Shown here in pieces: positions 34,338 through 46,072 of a DNA stretch of 64,000 nt. The stretch comes from Ceratobasidium sp. AG-K (lineage: Eukaryota; Basidiomycota; Agaricomycetes; Cantharellales; Ceratobasidiaceae): assembly GCA_037039685.1 (NCBI GenBank), contig JAWNGF010000006.1, forward strand, positions 1-64,000, written 5' to 3'. The position numbers and the translations under genes are program-made. Below the pieces are notes generated by a model. The model was not told where the DNA came from. It saw only the letters and a list, made by a program, of their open reading frames with translations, and ran no database searches. Every line of letters begins with the position of its first letter. The first letter of the stretch is position 1.

Positions 34338-36508
34338 CTAGTTTTCCGACTCGGAATCAGTGGATCCGTTGTCATTCACTTTCTCGACTTTGAGTTCGGC
34401 GGCCTTTCCCTTCACAGGTTTCTTTCCTTTGTCCTTGTAGGTCCATTCCTTTGTGCAGTCAGCAAGATTGTGACCTGCTTCTCCGCACTTGATGCAGAGA
34501 TTGTTTTCCCTTCAGCGTTTCTTTCTTCTTTTGGGACTAGATCCCCTTTGATCTTCTGGGTTCTGGAACCTTCCGCTTGAGTAGGTTGTTCGTTCTTCTT
34601 CCTTGTGCTAACCGGATTGGTCAGCTTGTTGATTTCCTCCGCTTGCAGGGCGATGTTGATCCATCCTTCAAGGTCTCGCTGTTCCGCTCCTACTCTGTCC
34701 CTGAGTTCCTCACGAACGAGTTCTGCTTTGATGAAGCGGTTCAGTCCTTGTCTGAATCGTGCCGCTAGTGCTGCATCGTTCCAGTCAAGTTCTTGGGCAA
34801 GAAGTCGGAAGTCAGAGACATATTCGGATACGCTCTTGTTTTGGTAAAGTCGCTGGATCCCTTGTTCAGCTTGAACCTTCTTGCTGGGATCGCTCCATTG
34901 CCTGTTGTAAGCTTCTTGAAAAGCTTCCCATGAATCTAGCCAGGGGTGGTCTAGATTGTCGTTGTACCTATTGAGAACCGGCTGTGCCCAATTTCCAGCA
35001 GGACCTTCTGCCATGTTCATCAATACCGCTACAATGCGTCGTTCATCCGTGTCGTACTGGGTAGGGTTCAGTCGGAAGTAAGCTTTCATTCTTGCAAGGA
35101 AGGTTTCGGCTGCCGTTCCCCTGGATCCTTCAAAAGCTTTTGGCATTTTGATGCGTGGTCCTGAGTTTCCTCCGTTGCCTCCTTGGTTCGTTTGGAAGAT
35201 GAAGGTTCTTCCTTCATCCCTGATGTGATATCCCGACTGTCCTTGTACCTCAAATGAGGGTGATCGTCGTCTTTGTGGTGAGGGATGAGGGGGTGGTTCC
35301 CTTTGTTGTGGGGCCTCGATGGAGGTTCGTCGTGATTCTTCCCTTCGGTGTTCGGATTCTGCTTGGGCCTCAGCGCCTATTTGCTCGAGAACATCAAATG
35401 TCTCCCTAGTTCGTAGGCGGACTTCCTGCATCCTAGTGGTCTGATCCTGGAACCCATCGGTAATTTCCTCATCAATCCTTCCAAGGGTGATGGTCATGTT
35501 CCTCATCCCATCTGCCATCCTTCCCAAGGTTTCTTCAATGCGTGTAATACGCTGGGTTTGTCCTTGCAAGGTCTGGTTCATCAGGAGATCGAAGTTGTTC
35601 AACCTATCGTTGATTTGTTCGGAATTTTCAACCGATCGTTCAAAGACTTCAAGGATTCACTGTTGAACACGATCAACATTCCTCAGCCTTTCATAGAAGG
35701 TGTTGACTCCATCTTCCGTTCTAGAAGCAATGCGCTCAATTCGTTGCATCATGTTTGTGGTATCTTGGGTTTGTAGATCCCATCGTCGTTCCAACCCTTC
35801 GATTCTAAGGGCTTGGACTGCATTTTCCTGCTGATATTGGATCTGAAGGGTATTGAAGATTCTTTCCAGGGCTTGGATTGGATTCCCTTCCATATTTTCC
35901 CTCAGTCGTTCCTGTCTCAATCCTTCATCTTGTGAAAGTGCCTCAATGCTTCCTTGTGATTGGAAGGTTGATGGCACGCTCAGGGCACTATGAGTCCTGG
36001 GAATTTCTACAAGTGGTGGCATGGACGCAGGGGTAGCTATTGGGGGTGGAAATTGCATTCCGAAGTCGGGAAATGCTAAAGGACGTCTTGTTCCTGTTGT
36101 TCCGGTGTTTGATGGACCCGGGGTTGCGCTTCTAGGCGGTCCTGGTATCCTAATCACACGCACAGCTCTAGGGCTAATCACACTTTCCCCATGGAGAGTG
36201 ACGACTGGAGCTGCTGGTGGTGGCGTGTTGATTGGATTTTCAACTATTCGAACTGTTGGTGAAGTGGACCCTTGCTCGTTTGAAGTCCTGGTTTCTTCTT
36301 GAGTTCCTGATGTTTCGATAATGTTGCCGATTCCTCCTGGGACGCTGGTGGAAGGGGGCCTTGACGCACGACTGCCACTTCTAAGTGGTGCCGTTCAATC
36401 ACCTCCCCGTTCCCTTGCTCCTCTTGAGGGGTTTGATCGGATTTCGACTATTGTCACTGTTGGAGCCTCGCTCCTTCGAGACGCTGCACTTGAGGATCGA
36501 TTGTCCAT
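34338..36508 (-). pseudogene. Element A gag with two TGA stops and a frameshift
   Basis: The start is ATG 36506-36508 (MDNRSSSAASRRSEA). A TGA at 36395-36397 replaces a Trp present in the E copy, and a second TGA at 35657-35659 replaces an Arg. The body (VQALERIFNTLQIQYQQENA; FLARMKAYFRLNPTQYDTDE; GIQRLYQNKSVSEYVSDF) is otherwise well preserved, capsid-like. Near 34510 a one-base shift puts the zinc knuckle (CIKCGEAGHNLADC, about 34458-34500) in the -1 frame relative to the capsid part. The zinc-knuckle frame ends ESEN and TAG at 34338-34340, directly before pol. Confidence 0.82.
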
Positions 36509-36564
36509 GTCGTCACGTGACCTTGTTTTCTCATGGCTCAGCGTACTAAGAGCTTGCTTCGCAA

Positions 36565-37065
36565 TGTCGCAACCTGCTAATGCCTATGGTTGACGACCGC
36601 TAATGGCCTTTGAGATGTGGGAACAATAGGTGATAAGTCTTCTAAGACTCTATCACTAAGGTGGACGAACGCTAGTCTTGTCAGTACAAGTCACTAGCTC
36701 CTAAGTCCAAGTGGCTGCGCTAAAGGCTAAGTAGCCAAGTGCCTCTGATCACACTGCAGGGAGAGTTGACGAGGCGAAGCAAGCTGGGGATGACCATGCT
36801 TGCAAGCCAGTATATATACCCAGAAAGCAAGTGAGTCATAGTACATACATGAGTCACTTGTCTGAGTCAAAGTCCGAGTCATAAAGGGGGCTGCGCGGGC
36901 CAGCCAATAGAAAACAGCATGAGTCATACGACTCATGGTGACACATCATCCATACACCTCACTAAACGAGGGAGAGGGCACATCTATACAGAAGGAGCGC
37001 ATAAGGCGCCAGGACAAGCCACGAGACAGCAGAAGCAGAGAGAGAGGGCGGGACAGGTCACGACA
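36565..37065 (-). repeat. 5' LTR of element A
   Basis: 501 bp, the transcription-start side for this minus-strand element; flanked by TSD GGCTG at 37066-37070. Confidence 0.92.
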
Positions 37066-38317
37066 GGCTGGCAGAAATTGCGGATCAAAATTGCGAACTC
37101 TATAACAAAGTGGTTGATCAACATGGAACGACTAGGGACGCTGTCAGGGCGCAAGGAATCTTGACTACTGGAAGAACAACAGGCTCGGGATTGTCAGGAC
37201 CTTCTGGTACCCTTTCCACCAGCCAACTGGGTATTCCTTTAGGAGGAGTGGCAGCACCTACACGTGGACCCAGAGGATCAATGATGCGTTTTGCACCACC
37301 AACCAGCCAATCAGCACAGCCAACCACTACCTTGTTCTCTACAGGAAGAACAGAAAAATCAGCTGCTTCCAAGCCAACCAAGTTCAATGGGGAGCGAGGC
37401 GCAAAGGCCAGGGACTTCACTTACTCCTGTGCCAACTACATTGCCAATTCCCACTACACCACAGCCACTGATGAGAAGAAAATCCAGCTAATCATTTCAT
37501 ACCTGAGGGGCCCTGCAGTTGATTGGATTCGACCCTTCCAAGATCTACACAATGCTGGGGTTGCACAAGCAATCTTCACAGACATGGATGTCTTCCAGCG
37601 CAAATGGGAGCTAGCTTTTGGCAAAATCAAACAGGTCGAAATCTATTGACAGAAGTACAAGGCACTGGTTCAAACCAAGACGGTGGTTGAATACATTACT
37701 CAGTTCAGAATTCTTTCAGCCCCCCTTGACTGCAACAAACAGACCTTGAAAGACGATTTCTATGCTGGTTTGAAGGACAACATCAAGGATATGCTCACGT
37801 CACAAGCATACAATTGCCACAGCGCATCCCTGCAAGATTTGTTTACTAGGACTCAAGAAATCGATGCGGCGCTCATTGCTAGGAATATGGAGAAAAAAGG
37901 TCTTGGAACGACCTCAGAGAGGGTGACATCGAGTGGAACCCAGAAGCAGGTAACCACAAACACAACAATGCACAAATTTCAGAAGGGGGAAGCAATCTAT
38001 ACAGTTACACCGCAAGGCAGCAAAAAGGGTACCATTGAATCAATTAGCAAGAACAAATGAGGCTTCCTGACTCCAAAAGTTAAATGGGCTGATGGAACAA
38101 TCATGGAGATTCCGTTCAGTTTCATCAAACCAGATACTAGACAAGCAAAGGTGGAAGTCGCGGCAATCACTGGCGAAACCACTTGCTACCGTTGCCAGAA
38201 GAAAGGCCATATTGCCAAAGATTGCCGTGCCCAGATAGCAGCCCTAGAAGAGGTGGATACCAGTGATTTGGAATTGGGAAAAGGCAGCGACTGAAGGGAG
38301 CATCAGGCACCCTAAGG

Positions 38318-41300
38318 TTGAAATTGAATCATGTTGTCTCGGAGAATCGGAAACAGTCTGTAAACAAGATACATCTTTGTTCTACCAAATATGCAGACCA
38401 ACTTTGCATTCCCATCACGATTGAAAGCCTGAAACATCTCATTACCGTTGCCATGATCGATTCAGGGGCATCGGGAAACTTCATCAATGCAGAATATGTC
38501 AAAAAACACAAAATTCCAACAAAAAAGAAAAAAATAGCGAGACAAGTACAAGTGATTGATGGTCAACCAATTGCAAACGGCCCGATCGACAAGGAGTGCA
38601 TTTTCCAAATTATTATGAACAATCATGTGGAAGAAATCACATGTGATGTAGCTCCTTTGGGTTGACACACAGTGGTTTTAGGCATACCTTGGCTCAAGAA
38701 GCATAATCCGGCGATTGATTGGACAGCAGGGACTCTAGACTTTAATTCAGGATTCTGTATGGTAGAATGTTTATGCAAAGATTGCAATGCTGTGGAAGGG
38801 GGGGTAATTGGCCAACTTCCCGAAGAATATGCTGAATTCAGAGACGTCTTTGTGGCCAAAGAGGTGGAAAAGTTGCCCCCTCACCAACCGTATGATCTCA
38901 AAATTGAATTGGAACCAGGAGCAAAACCTAAAATTGGGGTAGTTTACTCCCTCACAAAGGAAGAAGATCGAATCCTCAAGGCCTGGATTGATGAGAATTT
39001 GGAAAAAGGGTTCATTGTGCCATCAACTTCGGAATGGGCATTGCCAGTAATGTTTGTCAAACGTCATGATATTGACGGGGTACCACAACCTCCCCGACTG
39101 TGCATGGACTACCGGTATCTGAATCGATGGACAAGGAAGAACCGGTACCCACTTCCGAGGACAGATGACCTTATTGAGCGTGTCAAGGGTGCCAAGATAT
39201 TCACCAAACTTGACCTCAAATCCGGATACAATCTGGTCAGGGTTGCAGATGAAGACGTTCACAAAACCGCGTTCAGAACCAAATATGGACTTTTTGAAAC
39301 CAGGGTCATGCCATTTGGCCTTACCAACACACTGGCCACCTTCCAGAATATGATGGACGCTGAATTCAGGGACATTGAAGGGGTCTTTGTGGAAATCTAC
39401 ATTGATGATATTCTAATCTTCTTGAAGAACCCCAAAGATCACCCGACACATGTGAAGGAAGTCCTGCGCTGTTTACAACGCCTTGGTCTTTACTGCTCTC
39501 TCAAGAAATGCTTGTTCCACGTTCCAAAGGTTGACTACCTGGGATTGGTCATATCAGGAGATGTCATAGAAATGCAAGAAGAGAAAATTGTGGCAATCAA
39601 GAAATGGCCCACACCACAGAATGTGACCGACGTACAAACTTTCCTTGGATTTGCAAATTTTTACAGGCGGTTTATCCGAAATTACACCCACATAGTTTGA
39701 CCGCTGTATGACCTTACCATGAAAACAAAACAATGGGAGTGGGGCGCAGAAGCGGAACTTGCATTCCAGACATTGATCAAGGAGTTCATCAAAGCACCGA
39801 TCCTTCAGCAACCAGATCAGGACAAGGGGTTCATCATTGAGTGAGATGCATCAGACAAAGCCACTGGGGCGGTTCTTAGCCAATATGGCAGTGACAACAA
39901 GTTACATCCGGTTGCATTCATGTCCAAGAGCTTGTCACCTGCGGAGCGAAATTATGATATCTTTGACAAGGAACTTCTAGCAATCATCAAAGCCTTCAAA
40001 GAATGGCGCCATTTACTGGAAGGAACGGAAATACCTGTACTGCTAATCACAGACCACAAAAACCTGGAGTACTTCATGACTTCCAAAGTGTTGACAAAAC
40101 GGCAAAACAGATGGGCGGTTTTCCTCTCGGAATTCAATTTCCAGATCAAGTACAGAGCCGGCGGACTTAACGGCAAAGCAGACGCACTCAGTCGCCAGAG
40201 CAATCATGACCTAGAAGGGGGGGTAATCCCTCAAAAACCATTACTTTTGCCACACATCTTCATCAACGCAGCAGAAACAGAATCACAAGGCATGGCATCA
40301 ATGTTGGAAATTTGTCAGGGAACCAGGGATCACACTCCGAAGGACGACTATGTTACATCAATATGGGCATTCCTTAGCAACCAACCAGAGAAGGCACCAG
40401 CTTCTGTACAAAAGGAGTTCGAAGATTGGAAGATCAGGGACGACATGCTATACAGAAAAGGAAGGATCTATGTTCCCAACCACAATGAGATTAAACGTCA
40501 AATCCTTGAACTGCATCATGACAATAAAGCAGTAGGACACATGGGACAAGCAAAGACATTGGAACTAGTCAAACGGGAATATTGGTGGCCATCCATGAAG
40601 GCATACATCAACAAATACGTGTTGTCATGCAATTTGTGCCAACAATCCAAACCAATCAATCAGTGACCCCTTGGTGAATTGCAACTGCTTGAACTCCCAT
40701 CCAAACCCTGGCAACACATCTCAGTTGATATGATTGTAAAACTTCCGCTGTCCAAAGGCCTAGACTCAATATTGGTCATTGTGGACACATTAACCAAAAT
40801 GGCTCATTTCATCCCCTGCACTGAGAAGACAATGTCACCCAAGTTAGCCGAGTTATTCATGGAACACTGTTGGAAACTGCACGGCACACCAGAAACTGTG
40901 GTATTGGATTGCGGGCCTACCTTTGCATCAAAGTTCATGAAGGAACTCTATCAGGCCCTAAAGATTCGGCCCAGACTCTCCACTGCTTACCATCCTGAGA
41001 CAGACGGACAAATGGAGTGTATCAACCAAATGATAGAAGCGTTCATCCAGACATATTGCTCCTTCAGGCAACACGATTGGGCATCTCTACTTCCCTTTGC
41101 CAAGTTTGCCTACAACAACTCCTTCCATTCTAGCATTGGCATGACTCCCTTCTTTGCAAATACAGTGCGCCACCCATCAATTGAAGGAACTCCAATTGAA
41201 GACAGTTCAGTACCAGAAGCTGCAGCCCACGCGAAGCGCATCCAAGACAATCTGGAAGAAGCCAAGGCCAGTCTGACCCTGAGCAAGGAACGAGACAAGG

Positions 41301-41945
41301 ATTACGCGGATTGTCAGCAGAAAGAGGATCCTTTCATTATTGGCGATAGGGTTGGCTCAGTCACGATCACATCACTACCAACCAGCCATCCCTGAAACTC
41401 TTGCATAAATGGCTCGGCCCCTTTACAATCCTTGAGGCAGTGGGAAAGAACGCTTACAAACTGGAACTTCCCCCATCAATGACCATACATCCGGTAATCA
41501 ATGTCTCTTGACTTGCTAAGTATGAGGAGGATGAGATCGAAGGCCAACACATTGAACCACCTGCTCCTATTGAGACTCCTGAAGGAGAGGAAGAATACAA
41601 GGTGGAAGCCATTCAAAGTTCCAAAGTTGAGAAAGGCATCTTGAAGTATTTTGTCAAATGGAAAGGGTATACAGCAGAACATGATTCATGGGAACCATTG
41701 GAACACCTTGGCAATGCAACGGAACTCATCAAGGAATTCCATCAAGAACATCCGGAAGCAATAGCCGAAGTTCCCAAGACCACCAGGAAGCGGCAACATG
41801 AGGAAACAAAGGATGATTCGGCCGCCGAAAACAAGGAAGAACGGCCCATTAGGCGTTCTAAGCGTATAAAAGAGGCTGCTGGGATCCAAGTACCCCATCA
41901 AAAAGTTTTTACTTTCACATCCCCTGTGCTAAAATCGCCTCCCAC
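38318..41945 (+). pseudogene. pol of element B (PR-RT-RNase H-IN-chromodomain), degenerate
   Basis: Frame -1 to gag. Protease VAMIDSGASGNFI (about 38450); RT with FTKLDLKSGYNLVRV and VEIYIDDILIFL (about 39395); RNase H SDKATGAVLSQYG and FDKELLAIIKAF; integrase HHCC (HHDNKAVGHMGQAKT, CNLCQQSK), then DMIVKLPLSKGLDSILVIVD, VVLDCGPTF and HPETDGQMECINQ; chromodomain EEYKVEAIQSSKVEKGILKY, FVKWKGYTAEHDSWEPL (about 41590-41700). In-frame TGAs at about 38664, 39701, 39842 and 40665 split it, and a one-base shift near 41350 changes the frame from RNase H/IN (frame 2) to chromodomain (frame 1). In RT, two sites are non-consensus. It is non-functional. Confidence 0.88.
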
Positions 41946-41966
41946 TTGTGCCCAACCCACTGCGCC

Positions 41967-42503
41967 ATGTCGTCCTCCACCATGTCCACCAACACCTGCC
42001 TCGTCCGCATCTACAACAACATCTATACGTGTTCGGCCTCCTTCAAGTGCTTGCTTGAAAGCGTTCCCCCCCTCAAGAACGGCCAGTACTGGCACTAAGG
42101 GATGCAGCAGGGTTTCTACTTCATTGTCGGGGCGCACTCCTGGCACTGCCACCCCCCTTGTTCATTTGTCGGATTCCCCCTGGTCAGGTGGAACTCCTGG
42201 ATTGCCCACTCTGCCCAAGACATCCACGATGCCTGGGAAATCCAGGATGCCTCCAGGCAAGCCCGGCTGGGCCTTCAAGACCCCTTCAAGGTCATTAACC
42301 TTACCAATGACCCTGGGCGTCAAGAGCCCGTCATTGACTTGACGGATGAGGAGGACGTCTGGAAGGGGAAGGGAACGGCTGAGGAGCCTTTTGAGCTGGA
42401 GGAGGAGGGGGCCGTAGTTTATCATGATGCTTCTGTAATGTCTCTTAGTTCCTTGTGTGACCCTATTGAGGTCCAGGTGGAGGTGGAGGTTGTAGAGGCC
42501 TAG
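41967..42503 (+). pseudogene. Element B ORF3-like frame with SUMO-interaction-like motifs
   Basis: In the -1 frame relative to the chromodomain frame, an ATG at 41967 begins a 178-codon reading frame, interrupted by one TAA at 42096-42098 (plausibly from CAA). It has Cys/Trp-containing sequence (TCLVRIYNNIYTCSASFKCL; FIVGAHSWHCHPPC) and an acidic C-terminus with FKVINLTND and PVIDLTDEED, both resembling SUMO-interaction motifs (hydrophobic core then acids). The overlapping pol frame is Pro/Ser/Thr-rich and ends at 42342. It has no sequence similarity that I can see to the ORF3 of elements A, E, F and G, but occupies the same position and frame. Confidence 0.5.
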
Positions 42504-42515
42504 AAGGGGGGGTAG

Positions 42516-42961
42516 TGTCACAACCTTTTCTTCCTGTGCCTTTATGTTGTCCTGTTTATCTCGTGCTTGGTCTTTTTCTGCTCGCCTTCGCGCATATACT
42601 CGCGCTTCTGTAAGCCATGGTCGCGGGACATGCCTGCCTGGCATGTTTTCTCTTGATCTCGCTCTCCATGGACTTACCACGTTTCCTTTGTCTGTCCTAC
42701 GCTTCTCTTGGACTCTTGCCTTTTCTCTTTTCTCTCTCCTTTGTCACTTTCTATCTATTGTACATAGCCACACTAGATAGTATATATACCCGCGGCACAA
42801 GTCTTGTTTCCACAAGACTTGTTCTCTTGTTGTTTCCCCATCACTCATTGCGTGACCTTCTCAGGCCTTAGTGCCGTACATTTGACTCTCGACGTTGTCT
42901 CAATCTCCATCCTCACTGCCTGGGCCTTGTCCCCTTGTCAGTCTTGGCTAGGGTTGTGACA
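42516..42961 (+). repeat. 3' LTR of element B
   Basis: 446 bp, preceded by the polypurine tract AGAAGGGGGGG (about 42504-42512). About eight base differences to the 5' LTR by eye, mostly transitions. Confidence 0.92.
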
Positions 42962-45900
42962 CATCCCAGTAACAAAACCAGGGAATTTGATGCAACCAAG
43001 TGGTTTAGTAAGCACGTCGGCGACCTGTTGTTTGGTCGGAATAAATGGAAGGTTGATTTCATGAAGTGCAATCACCTCTTGAATAAAATGATGTTTTACT
43101 CAAATATGTTTTGTATTTTGATGATTAACAGGATTCTTGGCCAATGCAATGCTTGATTGATTGTTGGTAAGCAAGGTTGTTGGACCTTTTGACAAAAATC
43201 CAAGTTCTTCAAGAAATTGACAAAGCCAAATCAATTGGCGGGTGGCACTTGCAGCAGCGACATATTCAGCCTTGGTACTTGACAATGAAACCGTTGGTTG
43301 TTTTCGGGATGACCAAGCGATACTTCCCCTGGCACATTTGAAGATCCAGCTGGTAGTTGATTGGCTTGTATTAGGATTGCCAGCGTAGTCGGAATCGACA
43401 TACCCAATTGGGTCTGATGATTTCAATCGTTCAAATACGATCCCAAGTGCATTCATGCCTTGTAGGTATCGCAAAACTCGTTTGAATGCTGACCAATGCT
43501 CGTTGCCAGGATTAGCAGCATGTTGGGCAAGCAATCCAGTGGCGAAAGCGATGTTGGGACGAGTTGAAATCATTGCATACATGAGCAATCCGACTCCATG
43601 CTGATAAAGTGTCCAATCGACACGAGGAGTGTTGAGTTTGGGCAGGTTTGATGACTCTGCCATTGGCGTATCCCATGGCTTGGACTCAGTCATGCTGAAC
43701 CAAGCTAGTATATCGCTAATGTACCATTTTTGACAAATTTTGAGTGTACCAGCACCGCAATTACGCTCGATTTCGACGCCAACAAATATCCGTGCCTTGC
43801 CTAGATCAACAATATCGAATGACTTGCGCATTTTAGACTTGATTTCCTCTAGAAACAAAAGAGGTTTGCCAGCTAGGATCATGTTGTCCACATGAGCTAA
43901 AATTATCGCTAATTTATCGCCATCCCGCTGAATGAATATGGCATGGTTGCTTTCAGTCCTTGTGAATCCAATTGCTTTGAGAACCTCCTTAAGTTGCAGG
44001 TAGAACGCTCGAGCGGCTTGTTTCAGACCATATAACGCTTTGACGAGTTGCCAGACGTAATTGCCTTTGGTGAATCCCTCGGGTTGTTCCATGTAGAGCT
44101 CTTCCTTGACAAAGCCATGTAGGAACACCGTTTTGATGTCGAGTTGAAGTAACTCGAGGTCTTCGCTCGCAACGATGCTGAAAAGCACCCTATATGCGTC
44201 CGATGCGGCCACTGGCGACGAGATCTTGACATAATCGACACCTGGAGCTTGAAGGAAACCCTTGGCAACAAGTTGGGCTTTGTATTTGAGGATTTCGCCA
44301 TCAATGTTGCGCTTATATGCGTACACCCAGCAACATTTGATGACCCTTTTGTGAGTTGGTCTATCAGCCAGTTTCCAAACTTTATGCTTGGTAATCAATT
44401 TGATTTCTTCAATCATAGCTTCAAGCCATAGATTGGCATCTGGTTGTGCCATTGCTTTGGCATAGGTGTTGGGGGGATGTTCAATTAGTGCATTTGGGGC
44501 ACTCTCGGTTGTCAGCTTATTGGTTCGCATGGCAGTCTTGTTCTGTGTGCCCACTTCAGCTCTGTATTGTAGTGGCGGTCTAGTAGCTCAACCTGATCAT
44601 TGTGGAGGCTCAGGCTGATTTGCTGGCGGCTCTGGCTTGATGGGGGAATTGCTCATCGGCTCGGTATCAGATTCTTGTCGGCTTACTGGCTCTGGCTCAA
44701 TGATGATTTCAGGCATTGGCTCCTGGTGCTCCTGATCGCCCACTTGTTCTGGGAACTCATCCTCAAAATCTTCAATTATCACGCATTGTTGCATCTCGCC
44801 TCCCTCATCAAATACAATGTCACATGAGGTGATTACACAACCAATTGAGCGCTGAATGAGGATATGCGTGTTTTGATTTGGGGCAAATCCAAGGTAAGTA
44901 CACTTGATCGATCTTGCCTGTAGCTTGGTACATTGACCATTGGGTACTCAAGCCCATGCTTTGCAGCCAAAGGTGCAGAGTTGGGATACGTTGGGTAGCT
45001 TGCCTGTGAAAATTTTGTCCGGGGTTTTACCGTCAAGCAATTGTTTTGGTGTTACATTCCAGATGTATGCGGCGTGCATGATTGCAAGTCCCCAATATTT
45101 GTTGGGTAAGTCTGCATCTGCTCGCATTGCTTATTGACTATTGTTTAACATACAAATTGCTTGCTCTGCTATGCCATTGCTCATTGAAGAATCTGCCTCA
45201 GTCTTCTGGTGCTCAATCCCATGCGATTTCAGCCATGTTTTGAAAGCATTTGATGCGTATTCACCTCTGCTGTCCGTTCGTAAGTGCTTGATCCGCTTGC
45301 CTGTCAGATTCTTGATTGACGGTTTCAACTCCTTGAAGTGATTTGCATAATTGTTTTTATGCTTAAGTAGGTGAACAAATATCTTGCAGGACTTGTCATC
45401 AATCGTGACAGTGAAGTACTGATAACCTTGAATGGCTTGAACGGTGGCGGGCCCATGTAGGTCGCTATGGAGAAGTTCAAGTATGTCGGACGCTTGGTTT
45501 GTCGACGTTGGAAACAGGGTGCAGGTTTGCTTGCCTTTGAGGCATGGCTCGCATTTTGATTGTGGCAGTAAGCGACTGCCCACAATATCCATCCCTTGTA
45601 TGGCACCCTTTCTGACCATATCTAGGACATAATTGTAGTTTATGTGTCCTAGGTGACAATGCCAGGTATGTAAGTTGGCTCGGGCAATGTGACTGGCTGT
45701 ATATGCAATAAAATCGCTCGCTTCTAGGTCATCCTTGTTGTTCAGGCTATCTGATTTGACAATGGCAACATGGGCGGTTGGTTCTGCATGTTTAACACGT
45801 GCATTTGGTTGGTAAAGTTCGACGCCTAACTTGTTTGCATAGCTAATCTTGGGTCCACGGCCATTGTTTGCCAGGAGTCTTGCCTCACTTTTGCCAAAAA

Positions 45901-46072
45901 GAAGGAAAGTGCCATGTTTGGTGAGTTGTTTGACAGACATCAGACTGGCATGAAGTCCCAGTATGTGCAGTACACTGTCAATTGACATGTCGGTCTCCTT
46001 ACGGGTTCCGTTGCATAGTGTAAGCTGGACACGGCTGATTCCGGTCACATTTATCATATTCCCGTTGCTCAC
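42962..46072 (-). pseudogene. Copia element C pol: integrase, reverse transcriptase and RNase H
   Basis: Minus strand, order INT then RT then RNase H, the Ty1/Copia order. GAG-pre-integrase LHTWHCHLGHINYNYVLDMV and CEPCLKGKQT (about 45590-45700); integrase core ELLHSDLHGP, YFTVTIDDKS, RTDSRGEY, SNGIAEQ (about 45140-45500); RT WVYAYKRNIDGE, LVAKGFLQAPGVDY, TVFLHGFVKEELYMEQPEGF, and IILAHVDNMILAG (catalytic YVDD changed to HVDN); RNase H YVDSDYAGNPNTSQS, SLSSTKAEYVAAA and HQNTKHI. Several stops (at about 45131, 44936, 44590) break the frame. The last codons lie left of element B: the frame reads GFVTGMGMF and TAA at 27859-27861, once the B insertion and one CATCC are removed. Confidence 0.88.

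Larger units (their letters stand above)
29167..37065 (-). mobile_element. Ty3/Gypsy chromovirus A, youngest insertion, nested in element B
   Basis: A complete minus-strand element of 7.9 kb with 501-bp LTRs (29167-29667 and 36565-37065) that differ at only one site by eye (near the inner end), and a perfect TSD GGCTG (29162-29166 and 37066-37070). The plus strand shows TGTCGCAACC..., the element sense strand starts TGTCGTGACC. A G-run (GGGGGGG, plus-strand C-run at about 29671-29677) beside the left LTR is the polypurine tract. It encodes gag (broken), pol (intact, 1509 codons) and an intact extra ORF. Confidence 0.95.
28729..38294 (+). pseudogene. gag of element B, split by element A and stop codons
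   Basis: The N-terminal part (28729-29166, MTSRKQSDSFEDY...HNRDDGNICIEW) is cut by insertion of element A and resumes at 37071 (LAEIADQNCELYNKVVDQHG) after the duplicated GGCTG. The capsid-like region (AKARDFTYSCANYIANSHYT, RGPAVDWIRPF) reaches a TGA at about 37646, then continues (YITQFRILSAPLDC) to a second TGA at about 38058. The nucleocapsid zinc knuckle is CYRCQKKGHIAKDC at about 38186-38227 (CX2CX4HX4C). All gag pieces lie in one frame; pol follows in the -1 frame. The domestication of any part is not suggested. Confidence 0.85.
27876..42961 (+). mobile_element. Ty3/Gypsy chromovirus B, broken by nested element A
   Basis: A full-length but decayed element with 446-bp LTRs (27876-28321 and 42516-42961), TG..CA ends (TGTCACAACC...GGTTGTGACA) and a perfect 5-bp target-site duplication CATCC (27871-27875 and 42962-42966). 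It inserted into the 3' end of the Copia C pol. Without element A it is about 7.2 kb. It encodes gag with a zinc knuckle, then protease, RT, RNase H, integrase, chromodomain and a terminal extra ORF, all on the plus strand, with stops and at least one frameshift. The LTRs differ at about eight sites, so it is older than A. Confidence 0.93.
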
